Assembly (NCBI GenBank): GCA_030696085.1
Contig: JAUYNL010000062.1
Coordinates: 62,001-126,000 of the forward strand
Reading direction: 5' to 3'
Source: Luteolibacter sp.
Lineage (GTDB): Bacteria > Verrucomicrobiota > Verrucomicrobiia > Verrucomicrobiales > Akkermansiaceae
Length of the DNA: 64,000 bases
Shown in pieces: positions 26,518 to 35,496 of the stretch. A program made the position numbers and the translations under genes. The first letter of the stretch is position 1, and every line of letters begins with the position of its first letter. Below the pieces are notes generated by a model, which was not told where the DNA came from, made no database searches, and worked only from the letters and a program-made list of their open reading frames with translations.

Positions 26518-26635
26518 GAATCGTTCGATTTCGGCCGACTCTATCCCTTTCCTGCGGGAAAGCAAACGCCTGCAACCATTTTCCCAACCGGGCAGGCTGA
26601 GATCATCCCGAGCCGTGAAATGGCCCTAAAAAACC

Positions 26636-27436
26636 TCACCAGGCCGGCAGGCCGAGCATTTCAGGCAGCGCCTCGCGCGGACGCCAGGTGAGGATCTCCG
26701 GATCCCCGGAGGTGACCAGCACCGTGTGTTCATAGTGCGCGGATGGTTTGCGATCCTCGGTGATGACGGTCCAGCCGTCGTCGAGAATTCTAACCGAAGG
26801 AACGCCTGCATTGACCATTGGTTCGATGGCGAGCGTCATGCCGGGCATCAGGATCGGAGTCTTGCCGTGCGGCCGGTAGTTCGGAACCTGAGGCTCCTCA
26901 TGCAGACGGCGGCCAACACCATGGCCGACGAATTCCCGCACCACGGTGAAGCCCCGGGGAGCGACGAATTCCTCCACCGCACCACAAAGATCCGCCAGAC
27001 GCCGGCCCGCCCGGGCGTGGGAAATGGCTTCGAAAAGAGATTGCTCGGTGGCGGCTAACAGCCTCTTTGTTTCCAGCGGAATATCGCCGGCCGCCACGGT
27101 GGTGGCGTTGTCGCCGATGAAGCCACTTTTGATGATACCGACATCGATCTTCACAATATCACCCGGCATGATGCGGCGCGGACCGCCGATCCCGTGGACG
27201 ACCTCCTCATTGACGGAAATGCAGATCTGGCCGGTAAAACCGCGGTAATTGAGAAACGCGCTGCGGCAGTCGTATTCGCGCATCAACTCGGCGGCGAGAT
27301 GATCGATCTCACCAGTGGTCCTGCCGGGCGCGACCTCGCGGGCGAGTGCCTGGAGAATGGTGGAGGCGATGCCACCCGCGGTGCGCATGAATTCGATCTC
27401 GCGGGGCGATTTGATGGGGATGCGGGAGCGGCGCAT
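26636..27436 (-). CDS. map: Methionine aminopeptidase type I
   Basis: The 266-residue metalloprotease removes initiator methionine from nascent proteins. Metal ligands are visible in KIDVGIIKSGFIGDNATT (two Asp), GHGVGRRLHEEP (His), LAIEPMVNAG (Glu) and YEHTVLV (Glu). It is the last gene of the ribosomal superoperon, 56 bases after adk, the order found in many bacterial spc operons. Met at 27436 (MRRSRIPIKSPREI) is preferred to 27451. infA, rpmJ and rpsM, which often follow, are absent; crtN comes next. Confidence 0.95.
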   Translation of the reverse strand: MRRSRIPIKSPREIEFMRTAGGIASTILQALAREVAPGRTTGEIDHLAAELMREYDCRSAFLNYRGFTGQICISVNEEVVHGIGGPRRIMPGDIVKIDVGIIKSGFIGDNATTVAAGDIPLETKRLLAATEQSLFEAISHARAGRRLADLCGAVEEFVAPRGFTVVREFVGHGVGRRLHEEPQVPNYRPHGKTPILMPGMTLAIEPMVNAGVPSVRILDDGWTVITEDRKPSAHYEHTVLVTSGDPEILTWRPREALPEMLGLPAW

Positions 27437-27492
27437 GATGGGAAAAAGCACTGGTTTTCAAGCACGAAATTCGAAACAACCCATGACATCCA

Positions 27493-28149
27493 TCATTGGA
27501 CGAGGAGCTGGAGTAGTTTTGCGGAAACCTCGTCCTGCGGCGCGGTGGCGTCGCAGCGGATGAGCAGATCCGAATCCTGATAGAAACTGATGGCCGGCTG
27601 GGTGTGGCGCATGAACTCCTGATGGCGCCTGGCGAAATTTTGTTCGCTGTCATCAGCGCGAGGCACGGCGGGGGTGGCGCAGACCGGACACCGGTCATCC
27701 CGGACGGTTTGATGGTCCTGGCCGGACCAGCGGCAATCCGGGCATTCCACGCGATGGCGAATGCGGGATGCCAGCTCCTCGTAGGGAACATCCAGCAGGA
27801 CTGCGGCATCGAGTTGCTGATGATGCGCGGCCAGCCACTCGCCGAGAAACAGCGCCTGGGGCAGGCTGCGCGGGAAGCCATCAAGCACCCAGCCGCCTGT
27901 CTGGCGCTCCAGCCAGCCGGCGAGGATGCGGCACATCAAGTCGTCGGGCAGGTATTCGCCGCGCTCGAGGATGGGGCCGGCGATTTTTCCCAGAGGAGTC
28001 GTGTTTTCAACCTGCTCGCGGAGCAGAGCGCCCGTGCTGAAATAGCCAAGACCGAAATTCGCCGCCAAACGCCGTCCCTGAGTGCCCTTGCCGGATGCCG
28101 GTGGCCCGAGCAGGACAATGCGGATCGATCTGGCCTTGGATTCGCTCAA
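27493..28149 (-). CDS. adk: Adenylate kinase with zinc-type LID
   Basis: The 218-residue enzyme interconverts ATP + AMP and 2 ADP. The P-loop GPPASGKGTQ (about 15-24), the AMP site FSTGALLRE and DGFPRSLPQA are present. The LID domain has CPDC and CPVC, a four-cysteine zinc site common in Gram-positive and some other lineages. Its start overlaps the secY stop by 4 bases, so translation is coupled within the spc part of the operon. Confidence 0.95.
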   Translation of the reverse strand: MSESKARSIRIVLLGPPASGKGTQGRRLAANFGLGYFSTGALLREQVENTTPLGKIAGPILERGEYLPDDLMCRILAGWLERQTGGWVLDGFPRSLPQALFLGEWLAAHHQQLDAAVLLDVPYEELASRIRHRVECPDCRWSGQDHQTVRDDRCPVCATPAVPRADDSEQNFARRHQEFMRHTQPAISFYQDSDLLIRCDATAPQDEVSAKLLQLLVQ

Positions 28150-29648
28150 TGGTTGCTTTTGTAGATATAGGCCGTGATGCCGATCACGATGAGCACCGCA
28201 ATGACCGTCCAGAGATAGACAATGGCGGTGCGCGGCGCGGCGTTGTTGCCTTGGGAAAGGCGATCATAGCGACCCTTCAGCTTGCCCTTGCGCAGAAAAC
28301 CGTCGTAGTGTTTTTGCAACAGTTGGGTCTCCACCTGGCGCATCACGTCGAGCACGACACCCACCATGATGAGCAGCGAGGTGCCGCCGAAGAACTGGAG
28401 AACCAGCGAACCGGGCGGCAGCCCCACCAGCTTCCCGGTGAGCACCGGGAGAATGAACAATGCCGTTAGAAAGACCGCACCAGCGAAGGTGAGACGGGTC
28501 ATGGTGAAATCGAGGAAATCCGCAGTAGGCTTGCCGGGGCGCACGCCGGGGATATAACCGCCGTTGCGCTTGAGGTCCTCGGCGATTTGCGAGGGCTGGA
28601 ACATCATGGCGACCCAGAAATAGGAGAAGAGGAAGATGCCGATGCCACCAAGAATGTAATACCAGGTGCCGCCGCCCACGAGTTCACCATAAATCTTGGT
28701 AGCCCACGGTTGGCCGGCGAAGAACCATTGCAGCATCATCGGAGGAAGAGAAAGCACCGCGGAGGCGAAGATGATCGGCATCACGCCGGCGTAGTTCACC
28801 TTGAGCGGCAGATACTGGGTCTGGCCGCCGAATTGTTTGCGCCCGACGACACGCTTGGCGTATTGCACCGCGATTCGCCGCTGGGCCTGGGTGATGGAGA
28901 TGGTGGCGGCGATGACGATCAGGAGCAGCGCGATCATGACGACCATCATGATGGCGTTGTATTTGCTGACGCCCTCACCGGTGACAAAATATTTCCATGC
29001 CTGGATGAGCGCACCGGGCAACGCGGAGATGATATTGACGGTAATGATGATGGACGTGCCGTTACCGATGCCTTTCTCGGTGATTTGATCGCCCAGCCAC
29101 ATCAGCAGCACGGTACCGGCGACAATGGTGGTCACCGTGAGAGCCATCCACAAGACCGAGGGATCGGGCACAAGATTGCCGAAGCGTTCAATACCGGACA
29201 TGTAGGGGATGCTGCCGGGATTGGTGAGCGATTTCGCGACGAAGAAACCCTGGACCAAGGCGATGCCGATGGTGATGTAGCGGGTGTATTGGGTGATTTT
29301 CTGACGACCGCCGTCCTCACGGGCGAGGCGGGAAAGCTTGGGCACCACTGCCGTCATGAGCTGCACCATGATGGAGGCGGAAATATAGGGCATGATCCCC
29401 AGCGCGAATATGCCAGCCTGTTGGAGGCCGCCGCCGGAGAACACGGTGAGCAGCGCGGTGATGCCGCCGGTGGGACTTGTGGGATCCTGCTTCTGCACAT
29501 CGTCCAGCCAGGCCTTGATAACGGTGGCGTCCACGCCGGGAAGCGTGATGTGCACGCCGAGGCGGATGATGACAATGAGCGCTAGGGTGAAAAGAATGCG
29601 GTCCCGGAGCTCCGGGATTTTCCAAGTGTTGGCGAAGGCGGATATCAT
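28146..29648 (-). CDS. secY: Preprotein translocase subunit SecY
   Basis: The 500-residue protein forms the channel of the Sec translocon in the cytoplasmic membrane. Ten hydrophobic helices are present; GIMPYISASIMVQLMT, the cytosolic loop QRRIAVQYAKRVVGR and GGYIPGVRPGKPT are family signatures. It is somewhat longer than the E. coli protein (443), mainly in the first periplasmic region (after IKAWLDDVQKQDP). It follows rplO in the usual spc order, with a 106-base spacer that could hold a secondary signal but shows nothing definite. Confidence 0.96.
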   Translation of the reverse strand: MISAFANTWKIPELRDRILFTLALIVIIRLGVHITLPGVDATVIKAWLDDVQKQDPTSPTGGITALLTVFSGGGLQQAGIFALGIMPYISASIMVQLMTAVVPKLSRLAREDGGRQKITQYTRYITIGIALVQGFFVAKSLTNPGSIPYMSGIERFGNLVPDPSVLWMALTVTTIVAGTVLLMWLGDQITEKGIGNGTSIIITVNIISALPGALIQAWKYFVTGEGVSKYNAIMMVVMIALLLIVIAATISITQAQRRIAVQYAKRVVGRKQFGGQTQYLPLKVNYAGVMPIIFASAVLSLPPMMLQWFFAGQPWATKIYGELVGGGTWYYILGGIGIFLFSYFWVAMMFQPSQIAEDLKRNGGYIPGVRPGKPTADFLDFTMTRLTFAGAVFLTALFILPVLTGKLVGLPPGSLVLQFFGGTSLLIMVGVVLDVMRQVETQLLQKHYDGFLRKGKLKGRYDRLSQGNNAAPRTAIVYLWTVIAVLIVIGITAYIYKSNH

Positions 29649-29754
29649 GGCGGGTGATGGAAGGAAAAGACGCGCGTTTTATATACACGATGAGGAAGCG
29701 CGCAAGCGCTTCCTCACCGGAAATCAGGATCTGGAACCAGGGAGTTTCAAGTGC

Positions 29755-30198
29755 TTACGCCTTGATCGTGCCACCGGCTTTTTCAATTTTCACGCGGGCG
29801 GTGGCGCTCACTTTGTCAAGCTCGATGGTGAAAGCCTTTTCAACCTCGCCATCGGCCAGCAGTTTGACCTTGTCGCAGCGGTTGTTGAGCAGGCCGACCT
29901 TGCGGAGGGACTCCTCATTGATCACTGCACCGGCTTCGAAGCGACCGTCGAGATCACCGACATTGACGGTGCCCACGACATCACGGAAGTCGAAATTATT
30001 GAATCCGCGCTTCGGAAGTCGGCGGTGAAGAGGCATCTGGCCGCCTTCGAAACCGACGCGGGTGCCGCTGCCGGAACGGGCTTTCTGCCCCTTGTTGCCT
30101 TTGCAGGAGGTCTTGCCATGGCCGGAACTCTCGCCGCAGCCGAGGCGCTTGATACCGCGCTTGGCCCCCGGATTGGGGCTGTAGTTGTGAAGTTGCAT
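29755..30198 (-). CDS. rplO: 50S ribosomal protein L15
   Basis: The 147-residue protein binds 23S rRNA during 50S assembly. The basic N-terminal extension with RLGCGESSGHGKTSCKGNKG and the FEGGQMPLHRRLPKRGF signature identify it. It follows rpsE, but the rpmD (L30) gene normally found between them is absent and its place is taken by a 68-base spacer with 7-nt repeats. Confidence 0.96.
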   Translation of the reverse strand: MQLHNYSPNPGAKRGIKRLGCGESSGHGKTSCKGNKGQKARSGSGTRVGFEGGQMPLHRRLPKRGFNNFDFRDVVGTVNVGDLDGRFEAGAVINEESLRKVGLLNNRCDKVKLLADGEVEKAFTIELDKVSATARVKIEKAGGTIKA

Positions 30199-30212
30199 GA
30201 TATTGAAAGGTA

Positions 30213-30267
30213 ATTGGATATTGGTGATTGGAAATTCGGGAAGTCCCTAATCTCCAATCTCTAATCT
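30213..30267. repeat. Inverted 7-nt repeat arrays between rpsE and rplO
   Basis: ATTGGAT, ATTGGTG, ATTGGAA, ATTCGGG run in tandem (30213-30240), then after 6 bases CTAATCT, CCAATCT, CTAATCT (30247-30267), roughly the reverse complement. The two halves can pair into a weak hairpin. The array has the same period and composition as the spacers at 33651 and 39488. Confidence 0.6.
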
Positions 30268-30968
30268 CAAATGGCTTTTTCTTTTTTCTTTTTTCCGCGG
30301 CTGGAAAGAACCTGGTCGCGGGTGCGGAGTTGGGAGAGGGCCTTAAGAGTGGCTTTGACGACGTTGGCGTGATTTGAGGAACCCATCGACTTGGCGAGGA
30401 TGTCGCGGATGCCGACCGCTTCGCAGACGGCGCGGACACCGCCACCGGCGATGATGCCCGTTCCCGGTGATGCGGGCTTGAGCAGCACCTTTCCGCCGCC
30501 GTATTCGGCGTAGATTTCATGAGGGATGGTTCCATCAACGATGCTCATTGGCTTGAGCACCTTGCGGGCGCCCTCGCTGGCTTTCTTGATGGCATCGGCT
30601 ACTTCATTGGCCTTGCCGAAGCCAAGACCGACCTTGCCGATTTTGTCGCCGGAGACAACGAGAGCGGAGAAACTGAAGCGACGGCCACCCTTGACGACCT
30701 TGGCGCATCGGTTGATGAAGACGACCTTTTCGGAGAGTTCATTGCCTTCGGCATCGGTAGGAGCCTGGCGCTCTTCACGGCGTGGACCGCCACGGCCGCG
30801 ACCACCGCCACCACCGCCTTGATAGCCACCGCCGCCTTGGCCGCGATTGCCTTGATAGCCGCCCTGTTGGGGTGCGGAGTTGGGCACGGGACCCAGTGCT
30901 TGCGGCGTGGCCGCCGTCACAGCGGCGGGCTCTTGAGCGGGCGTTTCGTTTTCTGGAATTGTTACCAT
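30267..30968 (-). CDS. rpsE: 30S ribosomal protein S5 with glycine-rich N-terminal extension
   Basis: The 233-residue protein contributes to decoding fidelity and mRNA unwinding at the entry tunnel. The conserved body starts near residue 78 ([19 protein letters not shown]) and includes [13 protein letters not shown] and [13 protein letters not shown]. The first 70 residues are a low-complexity extension rich in Gly, Gln and Arg (about 36-65, GGYQG-type units and GRGRGG) absent from E. coli S5 (167 residues). The C-terminus ends in GKKKKEKAI. The Met at 30968 is the only sensible start. Confidence 0.94.
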   Translation of the reverse strand: MVTIPENETPAQEPAAVTAATPQALGPVPNSAPQQGGYQGNRGQGGGGYQGGGGGGRGRGGPRREERQAPTDAEGNELSEKVVFINRCAKVVKGGRRFSFSALVVSGDKIGKVGLGFGKANEVADAIKKASEGARKVLKPMSIVDGTIPHEIYAEYGGGKVLLKPASPGTGIIAGGGVRAVCEAVGIRDILAKSMGSSNHANVVKATLKALSQLRTRDQVLSSRGKKKKEKAI

Positions 30969-30989
30969 GATGTGTGTCTGGTCAGAGCG

Positions 30990-31346
30990 TTAGAATTGGA
31001 GGCCGGCTTCACGCGCTGCATCCGCGAGGGCTTTTACTTTCCCGTGATAGAGATGACCGCCGCGGTCGAAGACCACTGCGCTGATGTTGGAGCCCTTGGC
31101 GCGCTCCGCGAGGAGTTGGCCTACTTTTTGGGCGCTCTCGACGTTGGCGGAAGCTTTCTCGAAACTCTTGTCCATGGTGGACGCGGAGATGAGGGTCTTG
31201 CCGGCCGAATCGTCGATGACCTGGGCGTAGATGTGTTGGTTCGAGTAGTGGACGGCGAGACGCGGGCGTTCCGCGGTGCCGGTGACTTTGCGGCGGATGC
31301 GTTTGTGGATGCGCTGGCGGATCGTCTTGCGATTGATGGTGCTCAT
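30990..31346 (-). CDS. rplR: 50S ribosomal protein L18
   Basis: The 118-residue 5S rRNA-binding protein has the typical basic N-terminus ([18 protein letters not shown]), [20 protein letters not shown] and a C-terminal [24 protein letters not shown]. It sits between rplF and rpsE in standard spc order with 21-base spacers. Confidence 0.96.
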   Translation of the reverse strand: MSTINRKTIRQRIHKRIRRKVTGTAERPRLAVHYSNQHIYAQVIDDSAGKTLISASTMDKSFEKASANVESAQKVGQLLAERAKGSNISAVVFDRGGHLYHGKVKALADAAREAGLQF

Positions 31347-31367
31347 GGTGCCGAAGATGGTTAGTAG

Positions 31368-31907
31368 TTATTTGCCGACGCTCTTGCCTTCCTTGCGGCG
31401 GACGTGTTCACCGACATAGCGGACACCCTTGCCCTTGTAGGGCTCCGGCGGATAGAAGCTGCGGACTTCCGCGGCGAATTGGCCGACCACTTGCTTGTCA
31501 ATGCCTTCCACCTTGATTTTGGTATTTTCCACGACCGTGACGTTGAGGCCGGAAGGAATCGGGTGAAGCAGCGGATGGGAACGACCGAGTGAAAGGTCGA
31601 GATCCGATCCCTTGACAGCGGCACGAAGACCGACGCCGTGGATTTCAAGATCCTTCACGAAGCCTTGGGAGACTCCGATGATCATGTTCTGGACGAGGCT
31701 GCGTGCAGTGCCGTGAAGGGCGCGATGCTGGCGCAGTTCCGAAGCGCGGGAGACGACGACATTGCCGTCCTCACTGCTGAGCGAGATGCCTTCGGGAAGG
31801 TTGAAGTCGAGCTTGCCCTTGGGGCCTTCGACGATGACGGTGCGGCCGTCCAGTTTGACGGCGACTTTTTCCGGAAGAGAGATTGGTTTGAGACCTACTC
31901 GTGACAT
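31368..31907 (-). CDS. rplF: 50S ribosomal protein L6
   Basis: The 179-residue protein lies near the GTPase centre of the 50S subunit. It begins MSRVGLKPISLPEKV, shows the duplicated L6 fold, and ends with the family signature PEPYKGKGVRYVGEHVRRKEG (only the first 20 residues matter for the call). Length and position after rpsH are normal. Confidence 0.96.
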   Translation of the reverse strand: MSRVGLKPISLPEKVAVKLDGRTVIVEGPKGKLDFNLPEGISLSSEDGNVVVSRASELRQHRALHGTARSLVQNMIIGVSQGFVKDLEIHGVGLRAAVKGSDLDLSLGRSHPLLHPIPSGLNVTVVENTKIKVEGIDKQVVGQFAAEVRSFYPPEPYKGKGVRYVGEHVRRKEGKSVGK

Positions 31908-31937
31908 GGTAGTGTTTTCCTTTCGCGAGTTATGGGT

Positions 31938-32333
31938 TTACCAGACGTTGGCGAGGAGTTCGCCGCCGAGTTTGTGACGTTTTGCATTACCGCCGGACAT
32001 GACGCCTTTCGAAGTGGAAAGGATCGAGATGCCGAGGCCGGACATGACGCGCGGGATCTCGGTCGAGCCGACATAGTGGCGGCGGCCGGGCGAGGAGACG
32101 CGCTTGAGATCGGTGAGGACGGCACGGCCATCGATGAACTTCGGCTTGACCTTGATTTCGGTGCGCTTTCCGGTGACGACTTCGTAGGTCCAGATGTAAC
32201 CTTCCTCTTTAAGGATGTTGGCGATATCCGCCTTGATCTTGGAATACGGGGCGGAGAATTCCTCATTACCGGCGCGGGCGGCGTTTTTGAAACGCGTGAG
32301 GAAATCGGCGATTGGATCGGTGAGAACTGCCAT
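31938..32333 (-). CDS. rpsH: 30S ribosomal protein S8
   Basis: The 131-residue protein binds the central domain of 16S rRNA. It begins MAVLTDPIADFLTRFKNAA and carries the C-terminal signature ILSTSKGVMSGGNAKRHKLG. In many bacteria rpsN (S14) lies between rplE and rpsH; here the gap is only 38 bases, so S14 must be encoded elsewhere. In E. coli S8 represses the spc operon by binding near rplE mRNA; I did not identify such a site. Confidence 0.96.
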   Translation of the reverse strand: MAVLTDPIADFLTRFKNAARAGNEEFSAPYSKIKADIANILKEEGYIWTYEVVTGKRTEIKVKPKFIDGRAVLTDLKRVSSPGRRHYVGSTEIPRVMSGLGISILSTSKGVMSGGNAKRHKLGGELLANVW

Positions 32334-32371
32334 GGTGGTGATTCTATAAAAGTTTCGTTGTGGTTGGCAGA

Positions 32372-32956
32372 TCAGACTGCGGCGGCCTCTTCGACTTCGT
32401 TGGCTTTTTTCATGTCGCGGAACGGCATGCCAAGCTCCATGAGCAGGGCGCGTCCTTCGGCATCGGTCGGGGCGGAGGTGACGAAGATCAGGTCAAAGCC
32501 GATCGGTCGTTTGATTTGATCAATCTCGATTTCCGGGAAAATCGATTGTTCCTGGACACCACAAGCGTAATTGCCGCGACCGTCAAAGGATTTCGAGGAG
32601 ATTCCGCGGAAGTCGCGGATGTTCGGAGCGGTGACGTTGATGAAGCGGTGGAGGAATTCCCACATGCGGGCTCCACGCAGCGTGACGCGGGCTCCAAGGA
32701 CTTCGTTCTCGCGCAGTTTGAAGTTGGCGACGGACTTTTTCGAATAGGTGATCGATGGTTTCTGACCGGTGATCTTGGTGATCTCGTTGACGGCATCATC
32801 GACGGCGACCTTGCGGTCCGGGGCCTTGCCCATGCAGGAGGTGACCACGATTTTCTCGAGGCGGGGAACCTGATGGAGGTTGGTGTATCCGAGCTTCTTG
32901 GAAAGAGCCGGGACAACCTTGTCCTTATAATGTTGTAGTAGTGCTGGTGTGCTCAT
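32372..32956 (-). CDS. rplE: 50S ribosomal protein L5
   Basis: The 194-residue 5S rRNA-binding protein has the signature region NLHQVPRLEKIVVTSCMG, GARVTLRGARMWEFLHRF and FPEIEIDQI. The C-terminal 15 residues (KKANEVEEAAAV) are a short acidic tail. It lies 59 bases after rplX and precedes rpsH directly because rpsN is missing. Confidence 0.95.
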   Translation of the reverse strand: MSTPALLQHYKDKVVPALSKKLGYTNLHQVPRLEKIVVTSCMGKAPDRKVAVDDAVNEITKITGQKPSITYSKKSVANFKLRENEVLGARVTLRGARMWEFLHRFINVTAPNIRDFRGISSKSFDGRGNYACGVQEQSIFPEIEIDQIKRPIGFDLIFVTSAPTDAEGRALLMELGMPFRDMKKANEVEEAAAV

Positions 32957-33015
32957 TGGTTTCGCGGGTCAGCGCGGTTGGTGTGGCGCTTAAGCGCGGG
33001 CGAAGACGGAATGTC

Positions 33016-33249
33016 TCAGCCCACTTTCTTGACGTTGGAGATGTGGATGGGGCCATCGATGGTCCTGATGCCACCGGCGGAATCGGCCTCGGTGGGCTTG
33101 GTGGCTTTTTTGATCGGGCGGACGCCTTCGACGACGACGCGACCCTTGACGGCATTCACAAGGAGCACGGTGCCGCGCCTGCCTTTGTGATTGCCTGTGA
33201 TGACTTCGACTTCGTCGCCTTTTTTGACGTGGGTCTTGATGCGGCTCAT
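33016..33249 (-). CDS. rplX: 50S ribosomal protein L24, compact form
   Basis: The 77-residue protein carries the KOW motif [19 protein letters not shown] near its N-terminus and [12 protein letters not shown] at the C-terminus. It initiates 50S assembly by binding the 5' end of 23S rRNA. It is shorter than the 104-residue E. coli protein but within the range of bacterial L24. Confidence 0.94.
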   Translation of the reverse strand: MSRIKTHVKKGDEVEVITGNHKGRRGTVLLVNAVKGRVVVEGVRPIKKATKPTEADSAGGIRTIDGPIHISNVKKVG

Positions 33250-33283
33250 GGGAATGAAAAGTTGCGGGGTGGAGATTGGCGGT

Positions 33284-33649
33284 TCAGAGCACTTCGGGAG
33301 CGAGGGAGACGATTTTCATGAACGACTTTTCGCGAAGTTCACGGGCAACGGGGCCGAAGATACGGGTTCCGCGCGGGTTATTGTCCTTGTCGATGATGAC
33401 GATGGCATTGGAATCGAAACGCAGGATCGAGCCGTCGGCGCGACGGATCGGATAGGCGGTGCGGACGACCACGGCCTTGACCACGCTGCCTTTTTTAACG
33501 GCGGCGGTTGGGATGGAATCGCGGATGTGGCAGGTGATGACGTCACCGATACATGCGGTGCGGCTGCGTTTGCCGAGCACGCCGATCATTTTTGCGCTGC
33601 GGGCACCGGTATTATCGGCGACGGCGAGCATGGTTTCCATCTGGATCAT
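33284..33649 (-). CDS. rplN: 50S ribosomal protein L14
   Basis: The 121-residue protein forms an intersubunit bridge. It begins [17 protein letters not shown] and contains the family signature [18 protein letters not shown] and [13 protein letters not shown]. Gene order rpsQ-rplN-rplX is standard; the 56-base spacer to rpsQ contains a 7-nt repeat array. Confidence 0.97.
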   Translation of the reverse strand: MIQMETMLAVADNTGARSAKMIGVLGKRSRTACIGDVITCHIRDSIPTAAVKKGSVVKAVVVRTAYPIRRADGSILRFDSNAIVIIDKDNNPRGTRIFGPVARELREKSFMKIVSLAPEVL

Positions 33650-33650
33650 G

Positions 33651-33692
33651 ACAATTTGAAATTAGAGATTTAAGATTTGAAATTTGAGATTC
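33651..33692. repeat. 7-nt tandem repeat array between rpsQ and rplN
   Basis: Six consecutive heptads: ACAATTT, GAAATTA, GAGATTT, AAGATTT, GAAATTT, GAGATTC, with consensus GARATTT on the plus strand. It fills most of the 56-base spacer, immediately upstream of rplN in the transcribed direction. Confidence 0.7.
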
Positions 33693-33705
33693 GGCGTAGC
33701 CGGTC

Positions 33706-33975
33706 TCAGTGCGAGAGCACTTCGGCGAGGGTCCAACGTTTCAATTTGGAAAGCGGCTTGGTTTCGACGATGCGAACGCGGTCGCCGACCTTGGCCTGGC
33801 TGCTTTCGTCGTGAACGTAGTATTTCTTGGAGCGTTTGACGATTTTGTTGAAGCGCGGATGGGGAACGCGGGCAACGTGCTCGACGACAAGGGTCTTGTC
33901 CATCTTGTCGGAGATAACCACGCCAACGCGGGTCTTGCGGAGGTGGACTTGAGTGTCCGGTGAAGTATCGCTCAT
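33706..33975 (-). CDS. rpsQ: 30S ribosomal protein S17
   Basis: The 89-residue OB-fold protein binds the 5' domain of 16S rRNA. RKTRVGVVISDKMDKTLVV and the signature VGDRVRIVETKPLSKLKRW identify it. It follows rpmC by 31 bases. Confidence 0.97.
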   Translation of the reverse strand: MSDTSPDTQVHLRKTRVGVVISDKMDKTLVVEHVARVPHPRFNKIVKRSKKYYVHDESSQAKVGDRVRIVETKPLSKLKRWTLAEVLSH

Positions 33976-34006
33976 GGTAGGAATAAGTGTGCGTGGGTGG
34001 CTGGCA

Positions 34007-34213
34007 TCAGGCGAGGGACTTCGCTGTGATGGCGGTCATGACTTGGGCGGTCTCGCGGCGCACCTGGCGGATGCGGGCGGAGTTTTCAAGCTGACCGGTG
34101 GCTTTCTGGAGCCTGAGATTGAGGGCTTCCTGCTTCAGCTCGCGGAGCTGGAGTTGGAGATCGTCGGCGGAGAGTTCGCCGATCACTTGGGCTTTGGCTG
34201 AGGTTTTGGCCAT
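34007..34213 (-). CDS. rpmC: 50S ribosomal protein L29
   Basis: The 68-residue helical hairpin protein sits at the peptide exit tunnel, near where trigger factor and SRP bind. LSADDLQLQLRELKQEALNL and LENSARIRQVRRETAQVMT match the family. The frame is open to 34333 but that part overlaps rplP; Met at 34213 gives the normal length. Confidence 0.93.
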   Translation of the reverse strand: MAKTSAKAQVIGELSADDLQLQLRELKQEALNLRLQKATGQLENSARIRQVRRETAQVMTAITAKSLA

Positions 34214-34238
34214 GGTTGGGAAAGTGGTGAGGAGTGGA

Positions 34239-34658
34239 TCAGGCGTGCGGATTGCGTGTAACGAGGCGGGTGCGGATGCCGAGCTTGTAGGAAGCGAGGC
34301 GCATGGCCTCCTTCGCTGCGGATTCAGGCACACCCCCGACTTCGAAGAGAATGTTGCCGGGGCGAATCACGGCCACCCAGCCTTCGACGGCACCCTTGCC
34401 CTTACCCATCCGGGTTTCCGGCGGGCGGGAGGTGATCGACTTGTGTGGGAAAATACGGATCCAGACTTTGCCTTTCCGTTTCAGCGAGCGATTGATCGCG
34501 ATACGGCAGGCTTCGATCTGACGATTGCTCATCCAGCCGCGGTCAAGGGTTTGCAGTCCGAAGTCACCGAAGGCGACAGTGGTACCACGCTGGGCGTTTC
34601 CAGAGCGGCTTCCGCGGTGGCTCTTGCGGAACTTGGTTCGTTTGGGCATCAAAGGCAT
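34239..34658 (-). CDS. rplP: 50S ribosomal protein L16
   Basis: The 139-residue protein organises the A site of the 50S subunit. [32 protein letters not shown] and [19 protein letters not shown] are diagnostic. Two Met codons (34658 and 34649) are possible starts three residues apart. Confidence 0.96.
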   Translation of the reverse strand: MPLMPKRTKFRKSHRGSRSGNAQRGTTVAFGDFGLQTLDRGWMSNRQIEACRIAINRSLKRKGKVWIRIFPHKSITSRPPETRMGKGKGAVEGWVAVIRPGNILFEVGGVPESAAKEAMRLASYKLGIRTRLVTRNPHA

Positions 34659-34713
34659 GGCTCGGTCCTCCTTGGAAAAGTGTTAAGTGTAAGTTTGTGA
34701 AGTTTTAATAATA

Positions 34714-35466
34714 TCAGTTGCGGTTAGGAGGACGGCGATCACCGCCGCCGTTGCCACCGCGATCACCACCGCCGCGGCGATCACCACCACGGCCGCCGCG
34801 ATCACCGCGATCACCCTGGGGTCTGCCAGCACCAGTGCCGTCGTCTTCCTTCTTGTTGACCCAGCACTTCACGCCAATGATGCCGTAAACGGTGCGGGCT
34901 TCGGCGAAGCCGTAATCGAGAGGAACGCGGAGCGTTTGAAGAGGCACCTTGCCTTCACGATAACCTTCCGCGCGGGCGATGTCCGCACCGCCGAGGCGAC
35001 CGGCGCAACGGAGACGGATGCCCTCGGCACCGAATTCCATGGCGGTTTGCAGCGCGCGCTTCATGGCGCGGCGGAAGGAAATCCGCCGCTCAAGCTGCAC
35101 GGCGATCTGTTCGGCGACGAGTTGGGCATCCAGCTCAGGCTTGCGGATTTCGATGATGTCGATCTTGACCTGGGCACCTTTGCAAAAATCGGTGATCTCC
35201 TTGGTCATCACTTCGATTTCCTTGCCCTGGCGGCCGATGATCAGCCCGGGACGGGAGGTGTGAAGGGTGACGCGGACGCTGTTCCAGGCACGCTCGATGA
35301 CCACACGGGACAGGCCGGCGTTCTGGAGCTTGTTCTTCAGATAGCCGCGGATCGCGAGGTCTTCGTGAAGCTTGTCGGTGTAGTCTTTGCCACTGGCATA
35401 CCACTTCGAGCGCCAGTCTTTATTGACTGCGAGACGGAATGCGATCGGATTTACTTTCTGGCCCAT
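34714..35466 (-). CDS. rpsC: 30S ribosomal protein S3 with RG-rich C-terminal tail
   Basis: The 250-residue protein lines the mRNA entry channel. It begins MGQKVNPIAFRLAVNKDWRS, contains the KH region (LIIGRQGKEIEVMTKE) and VPLQTLRVPLDYGFAEA. After about residue 208 it ends in a 40-residue low-complexity tail of Gly, Arg and Asp (GDRGGRGGDRRGGG-type) not found in E. coli S3 (233 residues). S5 of the same operon has a comparable extension at its N-terminus. Confidence 0.95.
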   Translation of the reverse strand: MGQKVNPIAFRLAVNKDWRSKWYASGKDYTDKLHEDLAIRGYLKNKLQNAGLSRVVIERAWNSVRVTLHTSRPGLIIGRQGKEIEVMTKEITDFCKGAQVKIDIIEIRKPELDAQLVAEQIAVQLERRISFRRAMKRALQTAMEFGAEGIRLRCAGRLGGADIARAEGYREGKVPLQTLRVPLDYGFAEARTVYGIIGVKCWVNKKEDDGTGAGRPQGDRGDRGGRGGDRRGGGDRGGNGGGDRRPPNRN

Positions 35467-35496
35467 GTTGAGTGAGGGATGTTAGAAGGGAATGGT

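Noticed and set aside
34720-34815. Repetitive GC-rich DNA at the end of rpsC
   Set aside because: It encodes the Gly/Arg-rich tail of S3 in frame and is not an independent repeat element.
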